Notes: generated by a model from the sequence alone, not told the origin. Counted from the stretch's first letter, positions 1-10,453 are shown. The stretch is 64,000 nucleotides of DNA from Aquamicrobium defluvii (GCF_004363725.1 NZ_SNZF01000001.1:186001-250000), one strand, 5' to 3'. Program-made: numbers and translations.

Positions 1-514
1 CGATCAGCAACCGGGGCTTCAGCGCGCAGGCGATGGCGATGACCACGCGCTGGCGCTGGCCTCCGGACAATTCGTGGGGATAGCGCGAGAGCGGGAATTT
101 CGCCTCCGGCAGGCCGACGCGGTCGAGTATCCGACGTGTGCGCTCCTCCGCCTCCGCACGGCTGGCGCGCGCGTGCCAGCGTATGCCCTCGGCCACCTGT
201 TCGCCGATGGTCTTGAGCGGGTTGAGCGCAGTCATCGGCTCCTGGAACACCATGCCGATGTCGTCGCCGCGCAGCGTGCACATATGCTCTTCGCTGGCTT
301 CCAGCAGATTGGCTCCGTCCAGCAGCACACGTCCGGACGTGCGCGCGGCATGGGGCAGAAGCTGCATGACGGTGAGCGCGGTCATCGACTTGCCGGAGCC
401 GGATTCGCCGACCAGAGCCACGATCTCGCCCTGTTCAACCGACAGGTCGACATCGCTGAGAACAGGCACGGCCCCGATGGAGAGCGAAAGGTTTTCGATC
501 TCGAGCAGGCTCAT
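1..514 (-). CDS. Oligopeptide-type ABC transporter ATP-binding protein (3' end cut by window edge)
   Basis: Cytoplasmic ATPase of a peptide/nickel-family ABC importer. About 171 codons are visible. Near residue 35 there is a Walker A motif GESGSGKS, then a Q-loop region reading VFQEPMTALNP, and at the left edge the signature LSGGQRQR; the Walker B aspartate and the rest of the gene lie outside the window. The start ATG overlaps the stop of the upstream permease gene (ATGA), which implies translational coupling. VFQEPMTALNP is typical of DppD/OppD cassettes. In rhizobia many such genes encode two fused cassettes, and this cannot be judged here. Confidence 0.9.
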   Translation of the reverse strand, partial: MSLLEIENLSLSIGAVPVLSDVDLSVEQGEIVALVGESGSGKSMTALTVMQLLPHAARTSGRVLLDGANLLEASEEHMCTLRGDDIGMVFQEPMTALNPLKTIGEQVAEGIRWHARASRAEAEERTRRILDRVGLPEAKFPLSRYPHELSGGQRQRVVIAIACALKPRLLI

Positions 515-1332
515 CGGCGCCGCCTCGATTTCGGATCGAGCAGGTCGGCAATGCCGTCGCCCAGAAGGTTCAGCCCCAGCACGGTGATGACGATGGCCAT
601 GCCGGGAAACAGCGCCATCCACGGCGCGATGGTCATGCGGGTCTGGGCATCGAACAGCATGCGCCCCCAACTCGGCATGGGCGGCTGTGCGCCAAGGCCG
701 AGATAGGAAAGGCCGGCTTCCGCCAATATGCCGAGCGCGAACTGGATCGTTCCCTGCACAAGCAACTGGTTGGCGATGTTCGGCAATATGTGTTCGACGG
801 TGATCAGAGTCTGGCCCTTGCCGGCGGCGCGGGCGGCCAGAATGAATTCGCGCGGCCAGACCGACAGCGCGCCGGCGCGCGCCACGCGGGCAAAGACCGG
901 CACGTTGAAGATGCCGATGGCGATGATGGCGTTGATGGCGCCGGGGCCGAAAATGGCGGTGATCATGATCGCGGACAAAAGCGCGGGAAAGGCGAAGACG
1001 AGATCGTTCAGGCGCATCAGCGCTTCATCGAGCAGGCCGCCGCGTGCGGCCGCGAACAGGCCGAGCGGCACGCCGATACCCATGCCGATACCGACCGCCA
1101 CCAGCGCGACGGCAATGGAATTGCGCGCGCCCACCATGATCATCGAGGCGATGTCGCGACCGAAATGGTCGGTGCCGAACCAGTGGATGAGGGAAGGAGC
1201 CTGCGTCCGGTCCGCCACGACAAGCTTCGTCACGTCATAGGGCGTCCACAGGAAGGAGGCGAGCGCCATGAGGGCGACGAGCGCGGTGATCAGGCAGCCG
1301 GCGAGCAGGGAGCGGTTGGCGAGCGCCTTCAT
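511..1332 (-). CDS. ABC transporter permease, DppC/OppC type
   Basis: Inner-membrane permease of the same peptide-family importer. About 273 residues, with an N-terminal membrane segment, a periplasmic stretch containing HWFGTDHFGRDI (the usual TDxxGRD box of DppC/GsiD permeases), and a C-terminal core of several membrane helices with an EAA-type loop around RAAGKGQTLITVEHILPN. An in-frame ATG lies 17 codons further upstream, but the start chosen here follows a GAGGGGGAA ribosome site and leaves 13 bases after the DppB-type gene. Second permease of the operon; it pairs with the 1346-2293 product. Confidence 0.9.
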   Translation of the reverse strand: MKALANRSLLAGCLITALVALMALASFLWTPYDVTKLVVADRTQAPSLIHWFGTDHFGRDIASMIMVGARNSIAVALVAVGIGMGIGVPLGLFAAARGGLLDEALMRLNDLVFAFPALLSAIMITAIFGPGAINAIIAIGIFNVPVFARVARAGALSVWPREFILAARAAGKGQTLITVEHILPNIANQLLVQGTIQFALGILAEAGLSYLGLGAQPPMPSWGRMLFDAQTRMTIAPWMALFPGMAIVITVLGLNLLGDGIADLLDPKSRRRR

Positions 1333-1345
1333 GCCCGGTTCCCCC

Positions 1346-2293
<948 letters not shown>

Positions 2294-2324
2294 TGGATCG
2301 GCGATCCGGCGCGGGGTAAGGCGC

Positions 2325-3803
2325 TCAGTCGGTCCACCGCACCTTCGTCACATCGTTGGCCTGAATGGGGGCGTCCTTCCAGAAGCCTTCCAGCTTCGCA
2401 TCCCATACGCCCACCTTCGGCAGTTCGTAGAGGAAGCCGACCACGGCGTCGTCGGCGAGGATTTTCTGCGCCTGCCCGAGCAACTCGTTGCGTTTGGCCT
2501 CGTCGGAGGTGAGGTTCAGCTCCGCGATCACCTTGTCGAAGGCCGGATTGTCGTAGTTGAAGTAATAGTCCTTGCGTGAATAGATATCGATGTCGTTCGG
2601 TTCGGTGTGCGAGACGATGGTGAGGTCGTAGTCCTTGCGGGTAAAGACCTGATCCAGCCACTGCGCCCACTCGACCGGGATGATCTCGGCCTCGATGCCG
2701 ATCTCGCGCAACTGCGAGGCGATGATTTCGCCGCCAAGACGCGCATAGGAAGGTGGCGGCAGCTTTATGCTGGTCTTGAATCCGTTCTCCAGCCCGGCTT
2801 CCTTGAGCAGCTCTTTCGCCCTGGCGACATCATGCGGGTAGGTGCCGGTAAGATCGACATAGGCTTTGGATGCCGGCGACTGGTGCGAACCGATGGGGGT
2901 TCCGAGCCCGGCCGAAGCGCCGTCGATAATCGCCTGCCGGTCGAGCGCATAGGAAATCGCCTGCCGCACCTGCAACTTGTCGAAGGGCTCCTTCTTGTTG
3001 TTCATCGACAGCAGCGTTTCGCCCTCGGTGGCGCCAACCTCGATCCTGAAGCGCGGATCGCCCTCGATCTGGGCGACGCCATCCGGCTGGAAGAAGGGGA
3101 ATGCCTGAACGTCGCCCGAAAGGAGAGCGGGCACGGCGGCGGCGGCATCGGGCACGATGCGGAACTCAACCTTGTCGAGATAAGCCGGCTCGCCCCAATA
3201 GCTGTCGGCCTTTGCCAGCCTTATGGACGCGCCCTTGGCCCAGTTCTCGAAGCGGAACGGGCCGGTGCCGATGGGCTTTTCCTTGTTGGTATCCGCCGAT
3301 TCCGGCGCCACGATCACCGCGTCGCCCCAGCCCATATTGTAAAGGAATGCACCCTGCGGATGCTTGAGCATGATCTTCACCGTAGCCGGATCGACGGCTT
3401 CGACGCTGTCGATGGCTTCGAACAGAATTTTCTGGGCGTTGACCGAATCTTCGGCGCGGGCGCGGTCGAGCGAGAATTTCACGTCTTCTGCGTCGAAATC
3501 GCTGCCGTCATGGAATTTCACGCCGCTGCGCAGCCTGAACGTATAGACGGTGCCGTCTTCGGAAATGTCCCAGCTTTCGGCAAGCGCCGGCAACACCTCG
3601 CCGGAGGGGCCGATGCGGGTGAGGCCCTCGAACACGTTGGCATAAAGCACTTCGTCTATGGCTGCGGCGGCACCAGCCGTCGGGTCGAGATGAGGCGGCT
3701 CCAGCGGAATGCCGATGACAAGGTCGGTGCGGGCCGCGAAGGCAGGCAGGCTCAACGCCGTCGCCACGGCTGCCGCTGCAAGGAAAGATGTCCAGGATTT
3801 CAT
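2325..3803 (-). CDS. Periplasmic solute-binding protein, family 5 (peptide/nickel type)
   Basis: Secreted binding protein for the ABC importer, 492 residues. A signal peptide (KSWTSFLAAAAVATALSLP) ends at an AFA/A cleavage site. The mature part has the SBP_bac_5 plan: an N-terminal lobe with LDPTAGAAAAIDEVLYANVFEGL and LAESWDISEDGTVYTFRLR, then VKFHDGSDFDAEDV. Family members bind di- or oligopeptides, glutathione, opines, nickel or sugars, so the ligand is open. The M20 amidohydrolase gene immediately upstream suggests an N-acylated amino acid or small peptide cleaved after uptake (inference). A ribosome site GGGAGAAG precedes the ATG. Confidence 0.92.
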   Translation of the reverse strand: MKSWTSFLAAAAVATALSLPAFAARTDLVIGIPLEPPHLDPTAGAAAAIDEVLYANVFEGLTRIGPSGEVLPALAESWDISEDGTVYTFRLRSGVKFHDGSDFDAEDVKFSLDRARAEDSVNAQKILFEAIDSVEAVDPATVKIMLKHPQGAFLYNMGWGDAVIVAPESADTNKEKPIGTGPFRFENWAKGASIRLAKADSYWGEPAYLDKVEFRIVPDAAAAVPALLSGDVQAFPFFQPDGVAQIEGDPRFRIEVGATEGETLLSMNNKKEPFDKLQVRQAISYALDRQAIIDGASAGLGTPIGSHQSPASKAYVDLTGTYPHDVARAKELLKEAGLENGFKTSIKLPPPSYARLGGEIIASQLREIGIEAEIIPVEWAQWLDQVFTRKDYDLTIVSHTEPNDIDIYSRKDYYFNYDNPAFDKVIAELNLTSDEAKRNELLGQAQKILADDAVVGFLYELPKVGVWDAKLEGFWKDAPIQANDVTKVRWTD

Positions 3804-3902
3804 CGGTCTTCTCCCTGTCTCCCGATGTGGCGGATCAAAGCGCGGAATCGCCCGTGAGTAAATCGCCTTTGTCGCGCTTTTTGTGCATTGCAGTATGGCG
3901 CG

Positions 3903-5198
3903 TCAATGTGCGCCGCCGCGCAGCAGCACGTTGAGGCCGATTGTCATGACCTTGGCTGCGTCCACCATGTCGTCGATGCCGACCCATTCATCGGGGCGGT
4001 GCGCAAGATCCAGAATGCCGGGGCCATAGGCGATGCAATCGTAGAGGTGCCCGAGACGCGCGACGTGCTTCTGGTCGTAGGTGCCGGGCGAGATGACATA
4101 GTCCGGCTCGCGGTCGAACAGCGCCATGATGCCCTGCGCAACGGCCCTGACCACCGGCGCGTCGCGCTCGGTCATGGTCGGCTGAACTTCCATCAGGTCG
4201 CGGATTTCATAGTCGAACTTTGCACGGTCGCGTTTCAGCCGGTCGAGAATCGAAACGACCTCGCCCTTCACCTCGTCGATCTTCTCCTCCAGCAGGAAGC
4301 GGCGGTCGATGGTGAGGCGGCAGCGGTCGGGCACATTGGGCGAGGGCAGGCCGGGGCGGAAGTCGTCGGTCTGGCCGCCATGGATGGAGTTGATGTTCAT
4401 TGTCGAGCGCCGCGCGCCTTCCGGCACCACCGGCATTGCCGTGCGCTTGGCATCCAGCGCCGGGAACAGTTCTTCCTCGAAGGCTTGCAGCACAGCGCCC
4501 ATGTGGCGCACGGCGCAGTCGCCGAGAAAGGGCATGGAACCGTGCGCGATCTCGCCCTTCGTCTCGATCTCCGCCCACCACACGCCGCGATGGCCAAGGC
4601 AGATGCGCTCCTTGTTGAGCGGTTCGGGGATGATGACGTGATCGACCTTCGGCTTCGAGAAATAGCCGAGCCTCGCCAGATGGGCGACGCCGCCGAAACC
4701 GCCCGATTCCTCGTCCACCGTGCCTGAGATCTCGATGGCCCCCGGAAAATCCGGATAAATCTGCATGAAGGCGAGCGCGGCAACGATGGAGGAGGCGAGG
4801 CCGCCCTTCATGTCGCAGGCGCCGCGGCCATAGACGCGGCCGTCCTTCACGACCGCCTCGAAAGGATCGACCGTCCATCCGTCGCCGGCTTCCACAACGT
4901 CGATATGCGAATTGAAATGCACGGTGGGGCCGGGCACGCGCCCGTCGAACCGGGCCACCACATTGGTGCGCGGATAGCGGTCGGTGTCGCCTGGCGCGCC
5001 TTCGCCGCGGATATATTCGACCTCGAAGCCATGCCGTTTCAGGTAACTGCCGATGAATTCGGCACATGGGGTGTAGGCTTCTCCCGGCGGATTGACGGTC
5101 GGGAAGCGGATCAGTTCCCTTGTCAGCACCGTCACCTCGTCGCGGCGCGCTTCCACGGCTTCAAGCAGCTTTTCAGGCAGGGAGGGTCGATCTTGCAT
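3903..5198 (-). CDS. M20 family metallopeptidase (ArgE/DapE-type amidohydrolase)
   Basis: Cytoplasmic zinc hydrolase of the ArgE/DapE/ACY1 group, about 431 residues. Visible metal and catalytic motifs are NSHIDVV (His ligand plus catalytic Asp), RGACDMKGG (bridging Asp), and TVDEESGGFGG (general-base Glu followed by a Glu ligand). A lid domain with RRSTMNINSIHGG lies between. Members remove acyl groups from N-acetylornithine, N-succinyl-DAP or other N-acyl amino acids. Same strand as, and 99 bases before, the peptide-type importer, so probably its catabolic partner. A longer reading frame begins 12 codons upstream; this ATG was preferred because homologues start near the PSLPEKLLEAVEARR helix. 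Confidence 0.85.
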   Translation of the reverse strand: MQDRPSLPEKLLEAVEARRDEVTVLTRELIRFPTVNPPGEAYTPCAEFIGSYLKRHGFEVEYIRGEGAPGDTDRYPRTNVVARFDGRVPGPTVHFNSHIDVVEAGDGWTVDPFEAVVKDGRVYGRGACDMKGGLASSIVAALAFMQIYPDFPGAIEISGTVDEESGGFGGVAHLARLGYFSKPKVDHVIIPEPLNKERICLGHRGVWWAEIETKGEIAHGSMPFLGDCAVRHMGAVLQAFEEELFPALDAKRTAMPVVPEGARRSTMNINSIHGGQTDDFRPGLPSPNVPDRCRLTIDRRFLLEEKIDEVKGEVVSILDRLKRDRAKFDYEIRDLMEVQPTMTERDAPVVRAVAQGIMALFDREPDYVISPGTYDQKHVARLGHLYDCIAYGPGILDLAHRPDEWVGIDDMVDAAKVMTIGLNVLLRGGAH

Positions 5199-5385
5199 GC
5201 CGTCAGTTGAGCAAGGAACGAGTGTCTTTGGCAAGCCGTATGTTGTGCAAGGCGAAAGGCATCAATGCCACGCATTGCTTCAGTAAAATCTCAATCAATA
5301 GGGAAGATCATCCAAAACCACATTTGGTTGGGCAAGAAAATCCGGAGAGCGGATTGCAGCGGGGGCTGAAAAAGGGGAGTGTCCG

Positions 5386-5817
5386 ATGCAGAAAACCATA
5401 CTTGTCGTAACCGCGTTGCTGGCGATGATGCTCGGACCGATCGCTGCGGCCGGTGCTGGAGTGCTTGAGGCGAAGGTGAGCATCTCCTCGCAGACCATGA
5501 CGGTCAGGAAGCATGGCCGCGTGCTCTACACATGGAAGGTTTCCACGGCGCGCAAGGGGTATGTCACGCCGCGCGGAACATGGCGGCCGAAGCGCATGCA
5601 CAGGATGTGGCATTCGCGCAAATACGACATGTCGCCCATGCCCTATTCGGTTTTCTACCATGGCGGCTACGCCATACACGGCACCGGGGCCGTCAGGCAG
5701 CTTGGCCGTCCCGCCTCGCATGGCTGTGTCCGTTTGCAGACCGGCAATGCGGCGACTTTCTATGCGCTGGTCCGCGAAGCCGGCATGAGCAACACCCGCA
5801 TCATCGTCACCAATTGA
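5386..5817 (+). CDS. Small L,D-transpeptidase (YkuD domain)
   Basis: Exported peptidoglycan-crosslinking enzyme, 143 residues, consisting of little more than a YkuD catalytic domain. A signal peptide (MQKTILVVTALLAMMLGPIAAAGA) is followed by the domain. The catalytic motif is AIHGTG...SHGCVRL, with His112 and nucleophile Cys114. Such enzymes make 3-3 crosslinks between meso-DAP residues or attach proteins to the wall. The ribosome site is AGGGGAG. It stands alone between the M20 gene (divergent) and the molybdoenzyme operon. A second, larger L,D-transpeptidase lies at 44202. Confidence 0.9.
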   Translation: MQKTILVVTALLAMMLGPIAAAGAGVLEAKVSISSQTMTVRKHGRVLYTWKVSTARKGYVTPRGTWRPKRMHRMWHSRKYDMSPMPYSVFYHGGYAIHGTGAVRQLGRPASHGCVRLQTGNAATFYALVREAGMSNTRIIVTN

Positions 5818-5923
5818 CAAGGCAACCGAAGGCGTACCGAAATCATTTTGCTCTTGATGGCTGAGCGCCGGAGTTTCTTTTCCGGCCAAGCCCGGCTACC
5901 ACTGGTGGCGAGGAGCATTGCCG

Positions 5924-8770
5924 ATGAAACCCAGAGAGCGTGTCGCGCTTTCAAGGCCGGTCGCGGATGAGGTGCGCAAGACCACCTGTTACATGTGCGC
6001 GTGCCGCTGCGGCATCAACGTCCATATCAAGGACGGCAAGATCCGCTACATCGAGGGCAACCGCGATCATCCGGTGAACAGGGGCGTGCTGTGCGCCAAG
6101 GGATCGGCCGGCATCATGCAGCACTATGCCCCGGCGAGGCTGCGCGCGCCGCTGAAGCGGGTCGGGCCGCGCGGTTCCGGGCAGTTTCAGGAAATATCGT
6201 GGGAGGAGGCGCTTTCAACGGCCGCCGAATGGCTGGGCGCGGTTCGTGCGAACGACCCGAAGAAACTGGCCTTCTTCACCGGGCGCGACCAGTCGCAATC
6301 GCTGACCGGTTTCTGGGCGCAGCAGTTCGGCACGCCCAACTATGCCGCCCATGGCGGCTTCTGCTCGGTCAACATGGCGGCGGCGGGAATCATGACCATC
6401 GGCGGGGCGTTCTGGGAGTTCGGCGCGCCGGACTGGGAGCGGACAAAACTGTTCGTCATGTTCGGCGTGGCCGAGGATCATGATTCGAACCCCATCAAGA
6501 TGGGCATCGCCAGGCTGAAGAAGCGGGGCGCGCGCTTCGTCTCGGTCAACCCGGTCCGCACCGGCTATTCGGCGGTGGCCGACAACTGGATCGGCATCAG
6601 GCCGGGCACGGACGGGCTGCTGATCCTGTCGGTCGTGCATGAATTGCTGAAGGCGCGCAGGATCGATGTCGATTATCTGGTGCGCTACACCAATGCCACC
6701 TGGCTCGTGATCGATGCACCCGGCACGGCCGATCATGGCCTGTTCGCACGCGACGGCAAGGGCAGGCCGCTCATTCATGAAACGGTGACGGAAAGGGTCG
6801 TGCCGCTTGGGACCAGGGGTGCGCGGGCGGCGCTGTCTGGCCGGGTGCAGCTCGGTGACGGGCGCTTTGCCGTGCCGTCGTTCCAGCTTCTGGCCGAAAA
6901 ATATCTGGATGAAAAATATGCACCGGAGGCGGTGGCGGCCGAAACCGGCGTGCGGCCCGAAACGATTCGCGGGCTGGCGGCCGAAATCGCCCGCGTGGCG
7001 TTCGAGGAGGAAATCTTCATCGGGCAGCCATGGGTGGACATGAACGGCCAGCGGCATCAAGGGTATGTCGGGCGGCCGGTTTCCTTCCACGCCATGCGCG
7101 GGCTTTCGGCCCATTCCAACGGCTTCCAGACGGCGCGGGCGCTGCATATGCTTCAGGTGCTGATCGGCGCGGTGGATTGCCCCGGCGGCTTCCGCTTCGA
7201 GCCGCCCTATCCGAAGCCGATGTCGGCGCATCCGACACCGCACGGCAAGGCCGAGCATTTCGGCTCCAACACGCCGCTGGCCGGGCCGCATCTGGGCTTC
7301 CCGCGCGGACCGGAAGACCTGCTGATCGATGCCAACGGCAGGCCGGCGCGCATCGACAAGGCATTTTCATGGGATGCGCCTTTCGCGGCGCACGGCATGA
7401 TGCACATGGTGATCGCCAATGCCCATGCCGGCGACCCTTATCCGATCGACGTCCTGTTCATGTATATGGCCAACATGGCGTGGAACTCGTCCATGAACAC
7501 GGCCGGCACCATCAGGATGCTGGAGGACAAGGACGAGAAGACCGGCGAATACCGCATCCCGAAGATCATCTATTCCGACGCTTACGCCTCGGAGATGGTT
7601 GCCTATGCCGATCTCGTGCTGCCCGACACCACCTATCTGGAGCGTTACGACTGCATTTCGCTGCTCGACCGGCCGATTTCCGAGCCGGATGCCGTGCAGG
7701 ACGCCATCCGCTGGCCGGTTCTGGAGCCGGACCGCGACGTGCGGCCGTTCCAGACGGTGCTGCTCGATATTGGCGTGCGGCTCAACCTGCCGGGGTTTTC
7801 CGACGGCCACGGCAGGCCGCTCTACAAGGACTACGCCGACTACATCGTGCGCCATGAGCGGCGGCCGGGCATCGGGCCGCTGGCCGGTTTCCGTGGACGG
7901 GAAGGCGACAAGGCGGGCAGGGGTGCGGCCAATCGGCGGCAATTGCAGCGCTATATCGAAAACGGCTCGTTCTTTTCGGCGCATATCCCGATGGAAGCGC
8001 AGTTCTTCAAGCACGCAAACCAGGCCTATCAGGATTTCGCCGTACGCATGGGCTTCTTCGACACGCCGCAGCCGGTGACTTTCCAGCTCTATCAGGAATC
8101 CCTGCAAAAGTTCCGGCTCTCGGCCGAAGGGGTACGCGAACCGGTAGCGCCCGGGACGCATCGCGAGCGGATCATGCAGTCCTTCGACCCGCTGCCGCAC
8201 TGGTACCGGCCATTCGGCGAGGCGATGGTGGACCAGAAGGAGTTCCCTTATCACGCCATCACCCAGCGGCCGGCGGCCATGTACCATTCATGGGGATCGA
8301 TGAATGCATGGCTGCGCCAGATCCACACACGCAACCCACTCTATGTGCCGGGACCGATCTGCGACGAGCTTGGCCTCAGGGACGGCGACTGGGCGTGGGT
8401 GAGTTCGCATCACGGCCGCATCAAGGTCGAGGTAGCGCGCATGGAGGCGGTGAACGCGTCCACCTTGTGGACCTGGAACGCCATCGGCAAGCGGGCCGGG
8501 ACATGGGCGCTGGACAGAGACGTTCCCGAAGCCAGAAAAGGCTTTTTGCTGAATCACCTGATCTCGGAACTTCTGCCACCGCGTGAGGGTGGATTGCGGC
8601 TTTCAAACTCCGATCCGGTGACCGGACAGGCTGCCTGGTACGACCTGCGCGTACGCATCGAGAAGGCGGATGCCGGTCCGGTCAGCGAGCCACAACTGAC
8701 GCCGGTCGCGCAGCCGGAGCCTGAGCCCCACCCCTCGGAACTCCGCTATGGACAGGAGTGGGCGCAATGA
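5924..8770 (+). CDS. soeA: Molybdopterin oxidoreductase catalytic subunit, probably sulfite dehydrogenase (quinone) SoeA
   Basis: Bis-MGD molybdenum catalytic subunit, about 948 residues. The N-terminus carries a [4Fe-4S] binding set, Cys22-X2-Cys25-X3-Cys29 and Cys57, in the context TTCYMCACRCG and GVLCAKGSAG, followed by the molybdopterin oxidoreductase and dinucleotide-binding domains. No Tat signal precedes the cluster, so the enzyme should stay in the cytoplasm, as described for SoeABC. It forms an operon with an FeS subunit (ATGA overlap) and a DmsC-like anchor. Expected role: sulfite oxidation to sulfate with electrons passed to quinone. The start ATG was chosen because AGGAG sits 8 bases before it. 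Alternatives are a DMSO- or polysulfide-reductase relative; the substrate is inferred. Confidence 0.75.
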   Translation: MKPRERVALSRPVADEVRKTTCYMCACRCGINVHIKDGKIRYIEGNRDHPVNRGVLCAKGSAGIMQHYAPARLRAPLKRVGPRGSGQFQEISWEEALSTAAEWLGAVRANDPKKLAFFTGRDQSQSLTGFWAQQFGTPNYAAHGGFCSVNMAAAGIMTIGGAFWEFGAPDWERTKLFVMFGVAEDHDSNPIKMGIARLKKRGARFVSVNPVRTGYSAVADNWIGIRPGTDGLLILSVVHELLKARRIDVDYLVRYTNATWLVIDAPGTADHGLFARDGKGRPLIHETVTERVVPLGTRGARAALSGRVQLGDGRFAVPSFQLLAEKYLDEKYAPEAVAAETGVRPETIRGLAAEIARVAFEEEIFIGQPWVDMNGQRHQGYVGRPVSFHAMRGLSAHSNGFQTARALHMLQVLIGAVDCPGGFRFEPPYPKPMSAHPTPHGKAEHFGSNTPLAGPHLGFPRGPEDLLIDANGRPARIDKAFSWDAPFAAHGMMHMVIANAHAGDPYPIDVLFMYMANMAWNSSMNTAGTIRMLEDKDEKTGEYRIPKIIYSDAYASEMVAYADLVLPDTTYLERYDCISLLDRPISEPDAVQDAIRWPVLEPDRDVRPFQTVLLDIGVRLNLPGFSDGHGRPLYKDYADYIVRHERRPGIGPLAGFRGREGDKAGRGAANRRQLQRYIENGSFFSAHIPMEAQFFKHANQAYQDFAVRMGFFDTPQPVTFQLYQESLQKFRLSAEGVREPVAPGTHRERIMQSFDPLPHWYRPFGEAMVDQKEFPYHAITQRPAAMYHSWGSMNAWLRQIHTRNPLYVPGPICDELGLRDGDWAWVSSHHGRIKVEVARMEAVNASTLWTWNAIGKRAGTWALDRDVPEARKGFLLNHLISELLPPREGGLRLSNSDPVTGQAAWYDLRVRIEKADAGPVSEPQLTPVAQPEPEPHPSELRYGQEWAQ

Positions 8771-9525
8771 CCTCGCTTCCCGCCCTGCCTACGCCGAGAA
8801 AGCTCGGCCTCGTCATCGATCTCGACACCTGTGTCGGCTGCCATGCCTGCGTGGTCAATTGCAAGGAATGGAACACCGGCGGTTATGGTGCAGCGCTTTC
8901 CGACCAGGACCCTTACGGGGCGGAGGTTTCAGGCGCGTGGCTGAACCGCGTGCATTCCTTCGAAGTGGTTCCGGATGGGGAGGTGGTGGGCGAAGCGGGT
9001 GAGGCGCGCATCGTGCATTTCCCCAAATCCTGCCTGCATTGCGAGAATGCGCCGTGCGTGACCGTGTGTCCTACCGGCGCTTCCTACAAGCGCGCCGATG
9101 ACGGCATCGTTCTGGTGGAGGAAGACAAGTGCATCGGCTGCGGCCTGTGCGCCTGGGCATGCCCTTATGGCGCGCGCGAGATGGATCTTGCCGCCGGCGT
9201 GATGAAGAAGTGCACACTGTGCATCGACCGCATCTACAACGAGACGCTGGACGAAGCGGACAGGACGCCTGCCTGCGTGCGCACCTGCCCGGCCAATGCG
9301 CGCCATTTCGGCGATCTTGGCGATCCCGAATCGGACGTGTCGAAACTGGTCGCGGAGCGCGGCGGCATCGATCTGATGCCGGAGCAGGGAACCCGGCCGG
9401 TCAACAAGTACCTGCCACCACGCCAGCGCAAGCCGCTTTCGGCAAGCTCGGGCCTGCTAGCGGAAAACACAAGCGACGCCACCGGCCTGTTCGGATGGCT
9501 GGACAAGATGCTGGACAGGATCTGA
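8767..9525 (+). CDS. soeB: Iron-sulfur electron-transfer subunit, probably SoeB
   Basis: DmsB/NrfC-type ferredoxin subunit, 252 residues, with four cysteine groups for four [4Fe-4S] clusters: CVGCHACVVNCK, CLHCENAPCVTVCPTGASYK, CIGCGLCAWACPYGARE, and CTLC with PACVRTCP. It carries electrons from the molybdenum site to the membrane anchor. The ATG overlaps the soeA stop (ATGA), so the two are coupled. No signal peptide is present, which agrees with a cytoplasm-facing complex. The last 60 residues are polar and lack cysteines. Confidence 0.85.
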   Translation: MTSLPALPTPRKLGLVIDLDTCVGCHACVVNCKEWNTGGYGAALSDQDPYGAEVSGAWLNRVHSFEVVPDGEVVGEAGEARIVHFPKSCLHCENAPCVTVCPTGASYKRADDGIVLVEEDKCIGCGLCAWACPYGAREMDLAAGVMKKCTLCIDRIYNETLDEADRTPACVRTCPANARHFGDLGDPESDVSKLVAERGGIDLMPEQGTRPVNKYLPPRQRKPLSASSGLLAENTSDATGLFGWLDKMLDRI

Positions 9526-9528
9526 AAT

Positions 9529-10452
9529 TTGCATCCGGCGCCTTCGATCATCCTGTTCACCACACTGTCCGGCCTTGGCTACGGGCTGGCAGCGATGCTT
9601 GGCCTCGGCCTGCTCGATCCCGCCCACATAGCGACGAAACTCGCGCATGTCGTTGCGCTGGCGCTGATCTCGGCGGGGCTGTTGTCTTCAACCGCACATC
9701 TCGGCAACCCGCAGCGCGCCTGGAGGGCGCTCAGCCAGTGGCGTTCGAGCTGGCTGTCGCGCGAGGGGGTTATGGCGATCGCCACCTTCGTGCCGCTCAC
9801 ATGGTCGGCCTGGCTGGCGGTCATCGAGGGCCGCTATTTCTGGCTGCCGGGGCTTCTTGGCATGGCAATGAGCCTTTTCACGGTATTCTGCACGGCCATG
9901 ATCTATGCGTCGCTCAAATCCGTACAGGCATGGCACACAAGGCTGACACCGGCCTGCTATCTTCTTTTCGCGATAGCCGGAGGGCTGATGATCGCTCTTT
10001 TCGTTGCCGCATGTTCCGGTGCGGTCGAGCGATTGCTGCCCGCAGGCGCACTGGCTGCGCTGGCGGCGGCGTGGGCGGTGAAGGTGAAATGGCGCATGCG
10101 GATGCGGGAGCTTGCGCCACTTTCCACGCAGGAAAGCGCGACGGGTCTTGGTTATCTCGGCAGCGTGCGCCTGTTCGAGCGTCCGCATATGACGGAGAAC
10201 TATCTTACCCGTGAAATGGGTTTTCGCGTCGGGCGCAAGCACGCCGCCAAACTGTGGAAGATTGCGGTATCATTCGGGGCAGTGGTCCCGGCCATGCTGT
10301 TGCTGGTTCTGATGGTGTGGGCACAAGGCGGCATGGCGGGAGCGTTGATTGCCGGCCTTGCGCTGGCCGCCTTCTCGGCCGGGCTTCTGGCGGAGCGGTG
10401 GCTGTTTTTCGCCGAAGCCCGCCATGCGGTGATGAACTACTATGGCGGATAA
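9529..10452 (+). CDS. soeC: DmsC-type membrane anchor subunit, probably SoeC
   Basis: Integral membrane quinone-interacting subunit, 307 residues, with about eight hydrophobic helices and no long soluble domain. The start is a TTG three bases after the soeB stop. No ATG lies near, and the sequence from the TTG (HPAPSIILFTTLSGLGYGL) reads directly into the first helix with the usual family beginning, so the TTG start is favoured. It anchors SoeAB to the cytoplasmic face of the membrane and passes electrons to the quinone pool. It belongs to the DmsC family rather than the NrfD family by its helix-rich, conserved-residue-poor look. Confidence 0.8.
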   Translation: MHPAPSIILFTTLSGLGYGLAAMLGLGLLDPAHIATKLAHVVALALISAGLLSSTAHLGNPQRAWRALSQWRSSWLSREGVMAIATFVPLTWSAWLAVIEGRYFWLPGLLGMAMSLFTVFCTAMIYASLKSVQAWHTRLTPACYLLFAIAGGLMIALFVAACSGAVERLLPAGALAALAAAWAVKVKWRMRMRELAPLSTQESATGLGYLGSVRLFERPHMTENYLTREMGFRVGRKHAAKLWKIAVSFGAVVPAMLLLVLMVWAQGGMAGALIAGLALAAFSAGLLAERWLFFAEARHAVMNYYGG

Positions 10453-10453
10453 C

